Of a DNA stretch of 64,000 nt, positions 38,590-51,986 are shown in pieces. The stretch comes from Eonycteris spelaea (taxonomy: Eukaryota; Chordata; Mammalia; Chiroptera; Pteropodidae). A model generated the notes under the pieces. That model was not told the DNA's origin, made no database searches, and worked only from the letters and a program-made list of their open reading frames with translations. Made by a program: the position numbers and the translations under genes. Within the stretch, counting starts at the first letter, position 1. Every line of letters begins with the position of its first letter. The stretch spans positions 3,162,001 to 3,226,000 of the forward strand of contig PUFA01000170.1 in the NCBI GenBank assembly GCA_003508835.1, read 5' to 3'.

Positions 38590-39400
38590 TTCAAGGATTT
38601 CTACACCTAAGTATTAATGATCCCAAGGCTTAAGCCCTTTTCTTTCAATCTCCTCATTCATTCAGAAAACTTCAGTCACCATCTACATGCTAATGACTCC
38701 TAAATCTATTATTCCCAAACACCTCCTGGGATCCAGATGCCTAATAACTCTCAACCAGCTTCTGTCAGCTAGGTATCCTAAGGGAGACTCAAACTTGAGT
38801 ATCCAAAACACGTTCTCCAAAAACTGCTTCTCTTGTATTTCCTCACTTGGTTGATGAAATTGCTATCTGCCAACAAAGACAAAGCCTAGAATTATTTTTG
38901 ATTTTTATCCCCTAACTCTAGTTTGTTCTAATTTTGAAAATTGTTTTATATCCTTCCTTGGAAAGATATCCCCTTCCACTTGAAGTTCTTAATTTTCATT
39001 GGCACTCCTTTACTGTATATCCTTCTTCTCTTTCAGATTGGTCCTCCTGCTTGCACTATATCTTATAGTACTCACTCACAAATATATGGAATCATGTTTC
39101 TAAAGTGTGGATCTAAATACATGACCTTCCATGTTTTCTTACAGCCTAAAGGAAAAGGCAAAGAATCTATAGGAAGCTGACCCTAAACTGTAGCTGAATC
39201 ATTTAGCCATGTTTCCTTCCTGCTCCCTCATATGCAATCGTTTTCTGTTTCCCATCGTGACATGCATTCCAATTCTTAGAATCTTTTCCTGTGTCTTCCT
39301 TATGCATATGTTGTTCCAATTCCTCTACTCTGGCCAGTTCCATTTTGTGAATCCTTCAGGATTTCAAACTACAGTCACTGTCACTGTTGCCACCCCTCCC
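38590..39400 (+). mobile_element. L2 ORF-3' fragment, sense
   Basis: Good order match to L2: ttcagtcaccatctacatgc, taatgactcctaaatctatt, caaacttgagtatccaaaac, aaactgcttctcttgtattt, and farther on tttcttacagcctaaa. A CA-rich simple repeat follows at 39401-39434. The open frames here are L2 shadows. Confidence 0.75.
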
Positions 39401-39661
39401 CCACACACATACACATACACACAGACACACACACATTAGACGTAAATAAAAGTAATCACTTCACTACTAAGTTCCCATCACTTTGTACACATTGTTTAAG
39501 GTTGTTTTTATATGTTTCTTATACCAAAATGAAACTGTTTCTAAAGCTTCATTATTTGATGCAAGGTTTGCAAATATTTAATTAAAAATATCAGCCCAGA
39601 TTCAATAGTTTTGATATTCCCACATATTCCTTACTTACCAGAGAAAGGACAAAGCAATGAG

Positions 39662-39663
<2 letters not shown>

Positions 39664-39704
<41 letters not shown>
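39664..39704. repeat. (TG)n microsatellite
   Basis: About 20 uninterrupted TG units. Confidence 0.97.
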
Positions 39705-39706
<2 letters not shown>

Positions 39707-40311
39707 TGATGTCTGTGATTTTCACTTTTGTAAGTTAAGATCTAAGAATATTAGAAACTGGAAAGGCATGAGCCAAATAATCTTTGAAATGCTGGCTACT
39801 ACTTTGGCCCAGGTCATCTAAAAACCTAATTAGGTACTGGCATCTAGATGTTATTTACATAACCCAGTAAAGTTCACTACAGTACACTTGTTTTAAAGTG
39901 AACCAAAAATTACAAAATTTTAAACTGTCTAAATTTAGCAGTCCTTTGGGTACCTTACATTTGTTGAATATTGCAAAAGTAAATACCCATCTGTTTTTAG
40001 TACTAATATGATTTTGTGCATCAAGCAGTTTGAAGATTTTTCCCCTATGCAAGCTTCATCAACTGTTTTATCAACAATGTAGGCTTCAGGCTCTTTCGTA
40101 AAGTTGAGTTGGGATAAATGAAAGATCCTTGTCGAATTGGTAATCATGTAGGTATTCAGAGTAAAAGGGAGATCATATTTTAATTTAATTTTACTGCCTC
40201 AAGATATTTTTCCTTATAGGCTATATTACTATTCTGTGTTTACATATCCATCTTTTTAAAAATCTAAGCTACTCTTAATGCATTTCAAATGAAGCTTTCC
40301 TGGATCTGGAA

Positions 40312-40323
40312 TACACACACACA

Positions 40324-40374
<51 letters not shown>
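40312..40374. repeat. (CA)n microsatellite
   Basis: About 31 CA units with a single T interruption at 40330. Confidence 0.97.
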
Positions 40375-40376
<2 letters not shown>

Positions 40377-40859
40377 CTTTCTGCCAGGGTCTCTTGAATT
40401 ATATGAGAGCTTTCTCATTATGACATATTCAAATGCTAAATGATTTATAGAGGAGAAGAAACATATTATAATTTCAAAGTCATTGACATATTCTATTGAC
40501 TCTGATAATTGTAGTGCCCTAAGTGATTATAATTTGATTGTAAGTTCTTTGAGGACAAAGTCGAGGCCTTAGCTGATGTAACTGATATCTACATTTCATG
40601 GAAAGTTTCAGTCCATGAAGATAGAAGGGTCTGTCACACCTACAGATCCTTTCTAAAAGAAAATAGCCAGAGGTAATATTTTATATACAAGCTACTACAA
40701 AATCTTATGTCCTGGCCACCTTGACCACAATTCATTGGACCCAATGTCATATCCAGAGCAAAAAGCGACCACCTACAGTCTAAATAATAGAGGCAGCAGC
40801 CTGTCAGGCAGTGTGGTGCCATAACTCGGCAATAAGGTCTTCTACTCTGGATAGTGGCT

Positions 40860-41110
40860 AACTGACTGTGTCACTTTGCACTCTTAATTGCAAGCAATAG
40901 AAACTGACTCTGACTGTCACAAGTGAAAAAGAGATTTATGGCAGGATGCAAGATGCCTTAGAGAATCACGGAAGGCAGAGAGCAGCAGGCTTAGAAAAGG
41001 GATTCAAACCAAAGGGATTCAAAGAATGGGCAGCAAGAATTGTCCATGCAGCCTCTGCCAGTGCTGATGTCTGCCACTACTGCCATTGTTGGATACTCTC
41101 AAGAGGCACC
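40860..41110. repeat. Probable ancient dispersed repeat, family not named
   Basis: ttaattgcaagcaatagaaa, ctgactctgactgtcacaag, and gagatttatggcaggatgca match a phrase I have seen in mammalian dispersed repeats, but I cannot name the family. The open frame at 40946-41257 overlaps it and shows no domain. Confidence 0.4.
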
Positions 41111-44100
41111 CGACCACAAGTAAACTTTAACCGTTTTTCTGATCGTGAGATTAAAATTTTTAGCTGGAGCTTTGAGTTGGCAATGCTAGATCGTCTGCTT
41201 GGTTCTTGGTTGTCAGAAAGTAGGAGAAAAACTCTCTTCAATGAGTTAGTTACATAGTGATGATAGTTTCTGTGTCCCATCATACTTCAGTCAAAATTTC
41301 CCAGAAAATGAACAGGAAGGGAGTGAAATAGCCAGAGGTCATACAAAATAAAGAATTATTCTGTTTGTATTGCACTTTCTCTGTGAGTTTGATTTGAAAC
41401 ATATAGATTCTATAGTAGACAGTAGGAAAATCGAATTGGAGAACCAAAAGGTCAACGTAGACAAAAGAAGAAAGTGAGGAGAAGTCGAAATGGAAAAAGA
41501 GATGGTGAGAAATACGAACACATTCATTAGTATCACAGAGTTTCCAGCTCTTGAAGTAACAGACACCAACTCTCAAAGGAACAACAAAAAAGTAAGAGCC
41601 GCTCTTTGTCACCAGCTTAACTGGTGAGTCACCTGAGCTGCTGCATTTCCTACAAGATGAATGAGAGGTGTCTCAGACAAGAGGACTGGCTCTTCCTTTA
41701 TCGAAAACATTTCACTTACTTTCCACATATGCTTGTAATAAGCCCCCAACAATGGGGCGGGGGGGAACGTCACCATGGCTCCTTTCCTTGATACCCGAAA
41801 GACTTTAAAATAAAGAATCCCATTTTAACACACGCAGATGCACACATACACATGCACACACATCTTATGACATGTACTTTTATAAACCACATGAGTATAA
41901 AAAAATAATTGATAAATATTAAATAAGGTTCAGATTGATCAAAATTTAGGGTAAAATCTAGCACCCGCAAATATTATATATCAAGAGTCTGTGAATATCA
42001 TACTCACAAAAGGTCATGTTTAATATCTTGCGCATCACACACTTCCACAAAAATACTTTTTCATAAAGTCACCCCACTTTTAGTATCGCCAAATCCTTTT
42101 CAGCTCAAAGAGGGGAATTAGTCTACAGAGCTAGCAAAACAAACAAAGGCCTAGATATTTCTTTCTAGCTCTTTCAGCAGCAGGAGGAGAAATCCCTTAA
42201 GGAACTGTACCAACTTGTTATGGATGAGTTCCCCTTAGCTGAAACCATCCATTGCCAAGGGATTGAGGTTTTTCTCCACTACGTTATTTAAAATTGCCTC
42301 AGCAGTAATTCCTTCTGCTTGGATTTCATAAAGTTCCCAGGACAGAAGCATGACTTCCCTGGACTCTCTTCATCCTAAATGTATCAGCATCGTGGTCGCT
42401 CCAGGGCGCAAGGCTGTTTTACACTAGCCTCCTCCCTGCATCCGTTAATCATTCACACCGACATGGGATTACAGAGATACTGAGGTTTTGTGCTTGTGGT
42501 TGTTTTCTATCTCTAGCACTTGAAATCAGAGGCTAAGTGAATAGACCAGCAGATGTATAAAATATCAATTGTTACGCTGTTTACACTAATGCTTTGCATT
42601 AAGAAGACAAATGCCAAGCTGCCTGAAGTCTGCAAAGAATAAAAACTCCTTATTATACACTTAAATACTCACTTGCCCTTATCTAAAATGAATCCATACA
42701 CAGTAGTGCAAGCGACTCCCTGCACTTCATTACCCACTAAAGTCTTTTTAGTGTGTTCTGAGCAGTGATTGGGAAGCCTGCTGAGTTTCAGTTTGGCTCA
42801 GCTGGTCCACAATTGTGAACCCCTACCAGTGGTATCAACAAAGCATGTGCATAGCCTATTTCTCCATATATTAAGATTTTTTCAGGTTATACTGCATAAC
42901 TTCATTAATAATAATAAATGAAAGCTATGGACAACATTCTTTTTGCATGGTAGATAATACTATCTTTCAAATTCACAGATAAATATCCTATATATGAGAA
43001 AAGATCAAGGTCTTGGGGGTGCACAGTAAAAAGAATACTAAAAAAAAAGCCATTTTCAAAAATACTTTAATATAGAGGATTTGGAAGTATCTTAATTTCT
43101 GTTAACTGTGGCCAATGTATGGTTCTCGAAGGGCATTTGTTTCTCTATGAAGATAGACATATGGGACCTGGGACAAGTGAAATATAAATAGTGCTGTCGA
43201 GCAGAGGCAAAGAAACATCATTGTGAATCAGAATAGAGTGATTGCCTATAAATGAGCAGCAAGTAGTGGATCAAGTACTGATGCGAGCAGGGCAGCTGCA
43301 GGTCAGTTCAAGCAGGTGTCAGGACTCGGAGGGGTCCGATCCAGAAAGAAGTGAGCAAGAGATAAAGTGCAAAAATGCAAGGGCTCAGGCAAACAGAATG
43401 ATTATGAAAGCAAAAGCAGATCTTAGGACAGGGTATTAGAGTCCCAACACACCTGGAAGAAGTTTCCAGATGCCCTCTATATGATGTTATTAATGGGGTT
43501 GTTATTAATTGGTTTCATCACCAAGAGACATGGGACTAGGGTAGGAATTAGCATCCGTACTGATTCCCCTGGCTGTGCTCTCTTAATGGGTAAACCTGGC
43601 TTTCAGACACAAAGGTCTCAGCCCCTTTATCCATGAATGTCTGCTGTACAATCATTTCCAATGTCCCACATCATAGTGGTGACTCTTTTAGCAGGTTCAG
43701 AATCAGAAAATCAAATATGTGTCTAAACTCTCTAAGGCTGTCTCTGAATTGTCTGTAGACAGAGGACACCCAAGCATTGTCTTTTATAGCCATCTTTTTC
43801 CAGCCCTGCTTCTTGGTATTGGGCCTTTTGTTACCCAGTAGTATATATTGGCCATTTTTGGATAAAATAGTTTTGATTATTTCCAGGCACTTCCAGGAAA
43901 GCTCAAGTTGAGAAATGTGTTTGAATTCAGTTTAGACATTTTCTTTTTCTACTTTGATTTTCTTAGAATATCATGTAATCCTATCACAGAAAGAATTCCA
44001 AATCTAAGTAGGGAATTGCTATTGCAATTGAGGTCTCATATTAGACACATAGATGTAGTTAGGAGAGCAAAGGGTTTAATGGGAGTAATGCCTATGAAAG

Positions 44101-45585
44101 GAAAGGGGAAGAAGCAGGGTTAGACCAGAGGTGCTCAGACTCTGAGATAGATATGAGAAAAGTCTTCACCAGCACTACAGGAGAGCTCTAGATTGCCTGT
44201 TAGATGAGTCCTGTGTTGGACAAAAATGGCTGGGCCTTTGTAGCACAGATTTATTGTCATTGGCTGGGGTCTCCCCAGGGAAGCCTGACCTCAGCTTAAA
44301 AGGCGAGGCTGACTTAAGGGAGCGAGCAGCTAGATGCTGTCAGCTCACAGCACTGTTGCAGCTGGGCACGAGGATTTTCCTCTGGAGGATCTGGTGGGTG
44401 GCACATGGCTGCCACATCTTCTGCTTTCTACACGTACACATAAGAACATTTTAGATCCTAGTCATGTCACCTGAGCATATTTACTCATCAGTTCTGGTGA
44501 AAGGTTATACGATTCATCATCAACACTTCAAAAACTTACCCTGAACTTCTAGAATCTGAGCTTAGCGTCTATTTTGTGGGGAGAGGTGGGCATTATATGG
44601 AGTTCCTGGAATAGAGACTCAAGGCATTTATGAAATAAGACCACAATGGTTCTGTGAAGAAGTTTTCCATTGACTAGAATAGCGCATGGAATAGTGGGCA
44701 AGAGATATTCATTGGTCTGCTTATTGGGCAAGTATATCTTCTCCAATTTCATTACCGTGGCCAGACGAGGCAGAGGGTTTCTAGTGGGGATTAGCCAGTA
44801 GGATCAACAGAATCCTAGGAAATCTGAATCTAATTCCATAGGGACACCATGGAGAGGAAGATTTGAACTTTGAACACTTTTCAGGGCTGACTTCCATTAT
44901 TAGAACTGCTATTTGGGAGTAAAGAAGTGAGCTGGTGGAGAAGTAGCTAGAGAACCAGAGAGTCATTGGAAAGAATAAAAATAGTGACTCGAAGATTACC
45001 TAGCCATCAGTAATTATCTAAACAGTGCATGACAATTCTTGTCTGTTAAAATTTAAACTCCTGAGACTAAGTATGTAAAAATAGGGAACAATGACAGTAG
45101 AAATGTCTGAGAAATGGTACACTAGGGGAATGCTGTTTGAAAGAAAGGAAAAACAGCATCAAGCCATAGCTATGGTCACGAGAAATGGTATTTAAGGAAT
45201 GAAAACGGAATGCGAGTTCCAATCAGCTGATAAAAATTTAAGCAGCTTTCCCCGCCAGGCCTCAGGGACCAAAGACTGAGAGTGGAGACAAGATTAGCAG
45301 AACAAACTCTGGAGAACCCTCAGTATCCTACAGACTCAGATGGAAAGGAGCATGGACGGCCTGGTACCTCAGGGAAGGTTCACGGGTTGGCAGGCCACAG
45401 GAGGGGACGATTGCCCTCCAAGTACTTTAGCTCACTTATACATCAAGAGGCTGTTTCCAAACCCCGCTAGTTTCTGGGGCAAGAACTGCTCATAACTCCA
45501 GCTACTTTGTCTCCATGGAAGGGAAGAAGCAAATGTCTTCATGTAGGAATTCTTTATTCTTTCATCCAACATAGTATTTATTGTC
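41111..45585. other. Unassigned intron sequence
   Basis: A mixed stretch with a higher GC patch at 43190-44400. A long-terminal-repeat remnant there is possible but I could not define ends. No exon recognised. Confidence 0.5.
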
Positions 45586-45589
45586 TTTA

Positions 45590-45970
45590 GTGTCTCAAAC
45601 TCTTTGTTAGGAGACCAAAATGAATGAGTAGGATGCATACCTTAAAAGACAAATAATCTAGTAGAAAGAGAGAAAAAACCATAAATGGATTATTATAAAA
45701 CACTACAACCAATGAAGCAATAAAGAAATGTTATAGAAGTATTTAGGAGGGAGTCATTTACTAATCTATCTAGTATTAGGATGGGAGACTTCGTCACAGA
45801 TGACTGCTTTGGGGGGTGTTATTCAAGGGACAAGAAATGAAGGACATTCCAGGCAGAGAGTGAAAAAGAAAGAAAGGAATAAAGTGAAAAATCGAATGGA
45901 GAAAGCCATATGTGCCTGGGGAGGACAGACCACATAAGCAATTTTATGTCATCTTCAACTTAAGGCGCAA
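45590..45970 (-). mobile_element. L2 fragment, antisense
   Basis: gaaggacattccaggcagag and flanking sequence match the reverse strand of L2, in the same orientation as the fragment at 13790. Confidence 0.55.
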
Positions 45971-45994
45971 GGGAAATGGAGGTAAATATATATA

Positions 45995-46530
45995 GCGAAT
46001 ATTTTATACACACATATGCTGCACGTATATACATTTATATACTTACGACATTCTATATTCACATTATTTGTTATATGCATCCCCTGCAATCAAGATATGG
46101 AGCATTTCTGTCGCTCTCAAAAACTTCCTTATGTCTCTCCCCACTTAGTCTCTCCTCATCCCCCAGCTCTAATCCCAGGAGGCATTGTTCTGCTTTCAGC
46201 ATAAGTTTTTTTCTTTGTGGAATTTCATAGAAATGTGAACATATAGCATTTACTCCATTGTGGCGTGATTCAGTAGTTTGTTTCTTTTTATTGCTGAATA
46301 GTAGTCCATTGTGTGGATATGCTAGAGTTTGTTTTTTCATTCACATATTAATATTTGGGTCATTTCCAATTTGTGGCTATTTTGAAAAAGTTGCTATGAA
46401 CATTAAAGTCTTCGTGTGGATATATGTATTCATTCTTGGATATGTAGCTAAGGTGGAATCACTGGGTGGGTTGGTAAGTGCACGTTCACCTGTATAAGAA
46501 ACAGAGTTTTTCAAGGCAATTGTATCATCG
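45995..46530 (-). mobile_element. L1 3' fragment, antisense
   Basis: ttgctgaatagtagtccatt, atttgggtcatttccaattt, ttgctatgaacattaaag, and gtggaatcactgggtggg are the reverse of the L1 3' UTR in order. Confidence 0.85.
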
Positions 46531-49500
46531 TTAGAATTCTTAAGTCTGGAAAACCATTGCAAGAAGGGCACATCCTACAATACAAATTAATTTAAAACAT
46601 CCCCACTTCAATGTACAATCTTTGCCTTTACTAATAATTCTACCTGGAGTACTTAACTACTTGGGGTAATTAATTCTTTTTGTCCTATTTTACTGACATA
46701 GAAGAATAAACATCACTTTTGCTTGTTACTCTGAAGCTACATCTAGTCTTACAGATATAAATGAGGTAGAAGCCTTTTATAGTTCTAGTTTACAATTGAT
46801 GGCTGAATTTCACTTTAGGAAGCAGTTTTGCTAAAGAAGATGATGATTTGGGACATGATAATAAGAAAGAAAATTAAGAAGTTGAAATAGGTACTCAGAT
46901 TGATCTTCTGCGTCCCAGTTCTCTCCATCAGAAAAGTGGACATAATAAAAATGCTGGCTACTTCCTGACATGTCATGTGAATTAAGACTTAGGAGTTCCT
47001 TAGTGGAAAACATTTTATAACTGGTAAAATTTTTTAGTGGATTCATTGAAATGTCACCTTCTAAGAAAACCATTTTGAAAAGAATTGTGCAGAGTGAAAA
47101 TTACCAGGTAAATTGGAGAAAAATGTTTCTTACAGTCAAAAATTTCACTTGTAATTTAGCTTATCAAGAAATTCTCGCAGTCTCATTCTCTAGCACTTTT
47201 TCCTTTGTCCAGGACATGAAACCAGTGAAATTTGACGCCCTAGGTAATTGGTGGAAATGCCTGTCCTACAGTGGAGAGGTCACCTTAGGGGCCTCCAAAG
47301 CAGCAGGGTGTGTCAGTAATAGAACCCCCGTAATGTGTAACTAGAGACATACGAGTTACTAGAATTAAAAATTATCTTATGGCCTAGATAGAAAATTAAG
47401 CTTTAAAAACAACCAGTTTTGGACAATGGAAACTACTGAAGCAAACAGTCTACTCAGCACTACATTTTCTAATTTTTGCTGCTGTCATTGTTGTTTGGTT
47501 TTCATAGGAATCTATTCCAGAGTGTCTTAATTGCAGACAGATACAGGGCTTCTCCTCATTAAAATTGTCAAAGAAGCCAAATTTGTCTCTAGCTTGCTTT
47601 CATGTATTTTCAGCACTTCACAAATCTGGTGTGGTACCTTCGCCTCATGTAGTACCCTCAAGACCGCCATTTGCTCCCAGGACCATCATTTATTCCTTTA
47701 AGGGCTTCAGTGCTTTTCTGCATGTCATATCACACACCTCCACCACAGATAAACCCATTCTGTTGCCACAGAGCTTCCCTTGGTGATCACATGAATAATA
47801 AAAGAGTTAGCAGGTATTGAAGATGAACATGCATACATATGTGCAGTTGCTGTGCGAGAGATTGCAAATCATGGTCAGAACAGGCATTATTAATACCTGT
47901 AGGAAGAAACAATAAAAATGTAGTGATCTTGGTAGATATAATCCACGTTTTGTGGATTAAACACTTTAAAACGTTTGTTAAGCTGTTCTTTATTGCATAA
48001 TTATCTACCATTTTTCTTCAAAATTATCCCATATTTGTCAACAAGTCTTGGATTTCATGCTTTTAGATATTATCTATTATAAGATATATCCAGGTATTTC
48101 TTAAACTATGTCTATATATTTATGACCATATAAAGAAATAAATTGACAACGTGCTGAGTTTTTATTTATTTTTCTCTCATTGTCACAATGACTATTTTTT
48201 GAGTACCTACAATGATGTTTTTGTGCCCCAAAGCAGAAAAGAAATCCAAAATTGTTTTGTTTTATTCACTTTTTGTTGATGTGGATAATGTAAAAATTTC
48301 ACTTTGTCTGAGAGCTAATAGGACCTTTGTATATTTTCTATCCTGAAGATTTTGGGAGAATTAGAAATTGTCTAAAATTTATTCATCTCAATAAGTTTCT
48401 GAAAACCAACTTGTTAGGAAAGGCAATCACTGCAAAATGAGGTCAAGATGCAGAAATACTGTTAATTGCTTTTAATTCTTGAACATTAATATCAAAAGTG
48501 TGAGGAAACCAGAAATGTGTGAATAGTTATAGTCTATTTTTTTTCTTTTTTTAGTTTATCCTTTAATTCCCCAAAGTATACAGATTCATCGTTGTCTTAG
48601 CCTTACCACATTTCTAGTTGTATTAAAATGTTCTCTAGTATGCTTGTCCAATAAAGCTTCTCAATTTACAAACAGTCATTACTTTCATAATAATTTTGTT
48701 TTTAAAATTCCCAGGTAATAAAATTATGTTTTTGCTGGGTATGAGGATTAGTCAGCAGATAGTTGGCTGAGTGTAGATGAGAAAAAATATATCTGATCAC
48801 CATGAATCTTACTCAAAGAAGTACAGGAGGGTCAAATTATGGTATTTCAGAATATAGATAGATGATTCAAGTAAATAACACTAATGAGAGACCATGTTTT
48901 TAAAACAATACTTAAAAATTTTGAACAAATTCCAAATTGTTTAACAATGGGTAAAAGACGTTCATTTAAAGTATTCAACTAGTGAGAATAAACAACAAAA
49001 AAAGGTGTGTGACAAATATCCAAAGTAAATTATAGACATAGTGGTCAATAGTATTGAAAGCCACTTAGAAGCCTATATCGGATTATTAGTGTTTACTCAA
49101 TTGGAACCAAATATTTTAAATTTGTTTCAGTAATCTTATCAGGCTACCTTCCATATATTATGCAATTCAAGTGATCTTTAAATTATTGTCAAATTTTACC
49201 TTAAAGAGAGCTTTCACAAAGGACATGCAATTCATATCATCTAGAGTTACTGTCATTTCTAGGCTAAGTCCCATGGAAATTCATAACTTAAAAATGAAAG
49301 TCACAAAGATGCAACTGCCTTCATAATACCAATGTAACAGTTATAAATATTTCATGAACATTGCATGGGCAGGGGCAGATCTCCATTTTCATGAGTTAGA
49401 ATTTGTACAGCTAAGTCTCCAGATTTTACTATTCATAATGCACAGTATGCCCTGTAGAGCATTCCATATAATGCTTTTTTAATATTTATGTTTAATGAAG

Positions 49501-50820
49501 AAATTACTGTTCTGAAAAGAGAACAAGCCAAGCCAAAGAATTTTTTGTTAAAATTATTAGTTTTGCTGAATAGAGACAAAAACAATCAACAGAAATTACC
49601 TTGTTGCAGTATCTTAGCATATAAATGCATAACTTTTAGAGGAATACAAGATGATGGATCAAGACACATTAAATCGAAGTGAAAAGGTTCTTTCTAAAGG
49701 TTATAACGTTAGAAATCTCATCTTAAAGGAATTCGAAAGGTTAAAATGCAAAGAGTAACTTTCTTACATGTAAAAAAATTAATTACAAATGATATACTTG
49801 CCTACTGTTTCATAGTTTAAATATATATCTATATATTTTTCTGGATTTTTCTTTTATTCAAAAAACATTTTAGCTTGCTAAGATAATATTACCAAGTACA
49901 ATAATGAATTGCTATTGCATATTTTAAGGTAATTTATCAAAGCGCATTATCAGTACCTGTCAGAATAAATTTTGCACTAAAAGTAATGAAAAAAAGGACT
50001 ATTGTATCTGTTGAAATCAAAGAACATTACTACAGCTAAGTTATTTTCAATGGAAAGGATAGGTGATTGCCCTCTAAATGATATTTGTCCCATGAGAACA
50101 CAGAAGCCTGAAAAATCACAGGAAACAGGCATAAGAAAATGTCTATTCTTTGCTTTTAAAAATGAGCATTTAATACTTTATTTCATTTTTGTCATTTTGA
50201 TCAATTCTTTCAAGTAGATAAATGTTCAAAAATGCTGTACGGATCTTGGTACCATTTACAAAAGCTGAAGTTACTGATTGGCTCATGTATAATCTAAGTC
50301 TGAATTATTTCTTATTAATATATGCTATATATCATAATTAGATAGATTAGGAAGTCACAAATTTTCTTCTGAATACACTTCCGCAGGATTAAGTCTTCGA
50401 ATAATGAAAACAAACAGGCTTCAGATTTAATATCATTCACCCATGAGTCAGCAGTTTGAATTAATTTTTTTGCTAGACTTAAATCAAGGAGGTCACTAGA
50501 AATTGTACCATGTTTCCCAAACTTCACACCAGAAGCTAATGTTTTATTCCTGCTATTCTTTAACTGGAAGTAGGAAACTGGTCCTTGCATGTGTGTCTTT
50601 GTAATTTTATTTCCCAAAGGCTTCAATTGAGGAACGTAGCCTTTATGTGATAAACTTGCAGTTCACTTGAAGTATGTTAAGCTTAGTTCCCTAATGAGTC
50701 TAGGTGTAATTCTGAGGAGGAATTTGAGAAATAGATCATGGAGCTCATTGTCAAGTTGGATTTGTTTTGCACATCTCCAGCTTTGCTCGGTATATACATT
50801 TCGGTCACAATTCTTTAATT
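46531..50820. other. Unassigned intron sequence
   Basis: AT-rich intron leading to exon 17. No named repeat or second exon recognised; the open frame at 47051-47344 is featureless. Confidence 0.6.
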
Positions 50821-50854
50821 ATGTTTCTATATTTAACTGAACCTATTTGAACAG

Positions 50855-50977
50855 GGATCCAGAGCGTTGTGCGGAACATCTGTCGCTGGGTTAGGCAATC
50901 TGTTCGAGTTCCTTTTTTTGCCAAATTGACCCCAAATGTCACTGATATCGTCAGCATCGCAAGAGCTGCAAAGGAAG
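50855..50977 (+). CDS. DPYD: DPYD exon 17 (residues 687-727), frame disturbed at its 5' edge
   Basis: This is the FMN/pyrimidine domain exon. From 50875 it reads [20 protein letters not shown] then [15 protein letters not shown], with Lys709 (FMN contact) at 50923-50925. The human stretch is RWVRQAVQIPFFAKL, so only about three conservative changes are seen. The donor aag/gtaaga at 50978 is strong. The expected exon length is 121 nt, but from the only consensus acceptor at the expected place (gaacag, ending 50854) it is 123 nt. Conserved DPELVRN would need GATCCAGAGCTTGTGCGG; here there is an extra G before GATCC and another G inside GAGC-G-TTGTG. Read from 50855 in the incoming phase, the frame meets TGA at 50927. 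An alternative AG at 50861-50862 gives a 115-nt exon that is in frame and two residues short. Identity as exon 17 is certain. Whether the lesion is biological, tolerated by splicing, or a sequencing error cannot be decided here. Confidence 0.93.
50861..50864 (+). promoter_or_regulatory. DPYD: Candidate alternative 3' splice site of exon 17
   Basis: The bases gatccag/agcgttgtg place an AG at 50861-50862, eight bases after the canonical one at 50853-50854. An exon beginning at 50863 would be 115 nt and in frame, joining Gln686 to Ser-Val-Val-Arg-Asn. It shares the upstream tract of the canonical site. Use of this site is inference; a scanning spliceosome usually takes the first good AG. Confidence 0.35.

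Positions 50978-51986
<1,009 letters not shown>

Noticed and set aside
16330..40374. Direct repeat arrays at 16330, 39664 and 40312 considered as CRISPR or satellite
   Set aside because: They are plain CA/TG dinucleotide microsatellites with no spacers, in a mammalian intron.
40946..41257. 103-codon frame MQDALENHGRQRAAG as a possible gene
   Set aside because: It overlaps a probable ancient dispersed repeat and shows no recognised domain or splice sites.
43190..44400. Possible endogenous retroviral LTR
   Set aside because: The region is richer in GC, but I could not find paired TG...CA ends, a polyadenylation landmark or flanking duplications.
50855..50977. Exon 17 as part of a processed DPYD pseudogene
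   Set aside because: The three exons are separated by introns with proper splice sites in the right order and strand, so this is the gene locus or a genomic copy of it, not a retrocopy.
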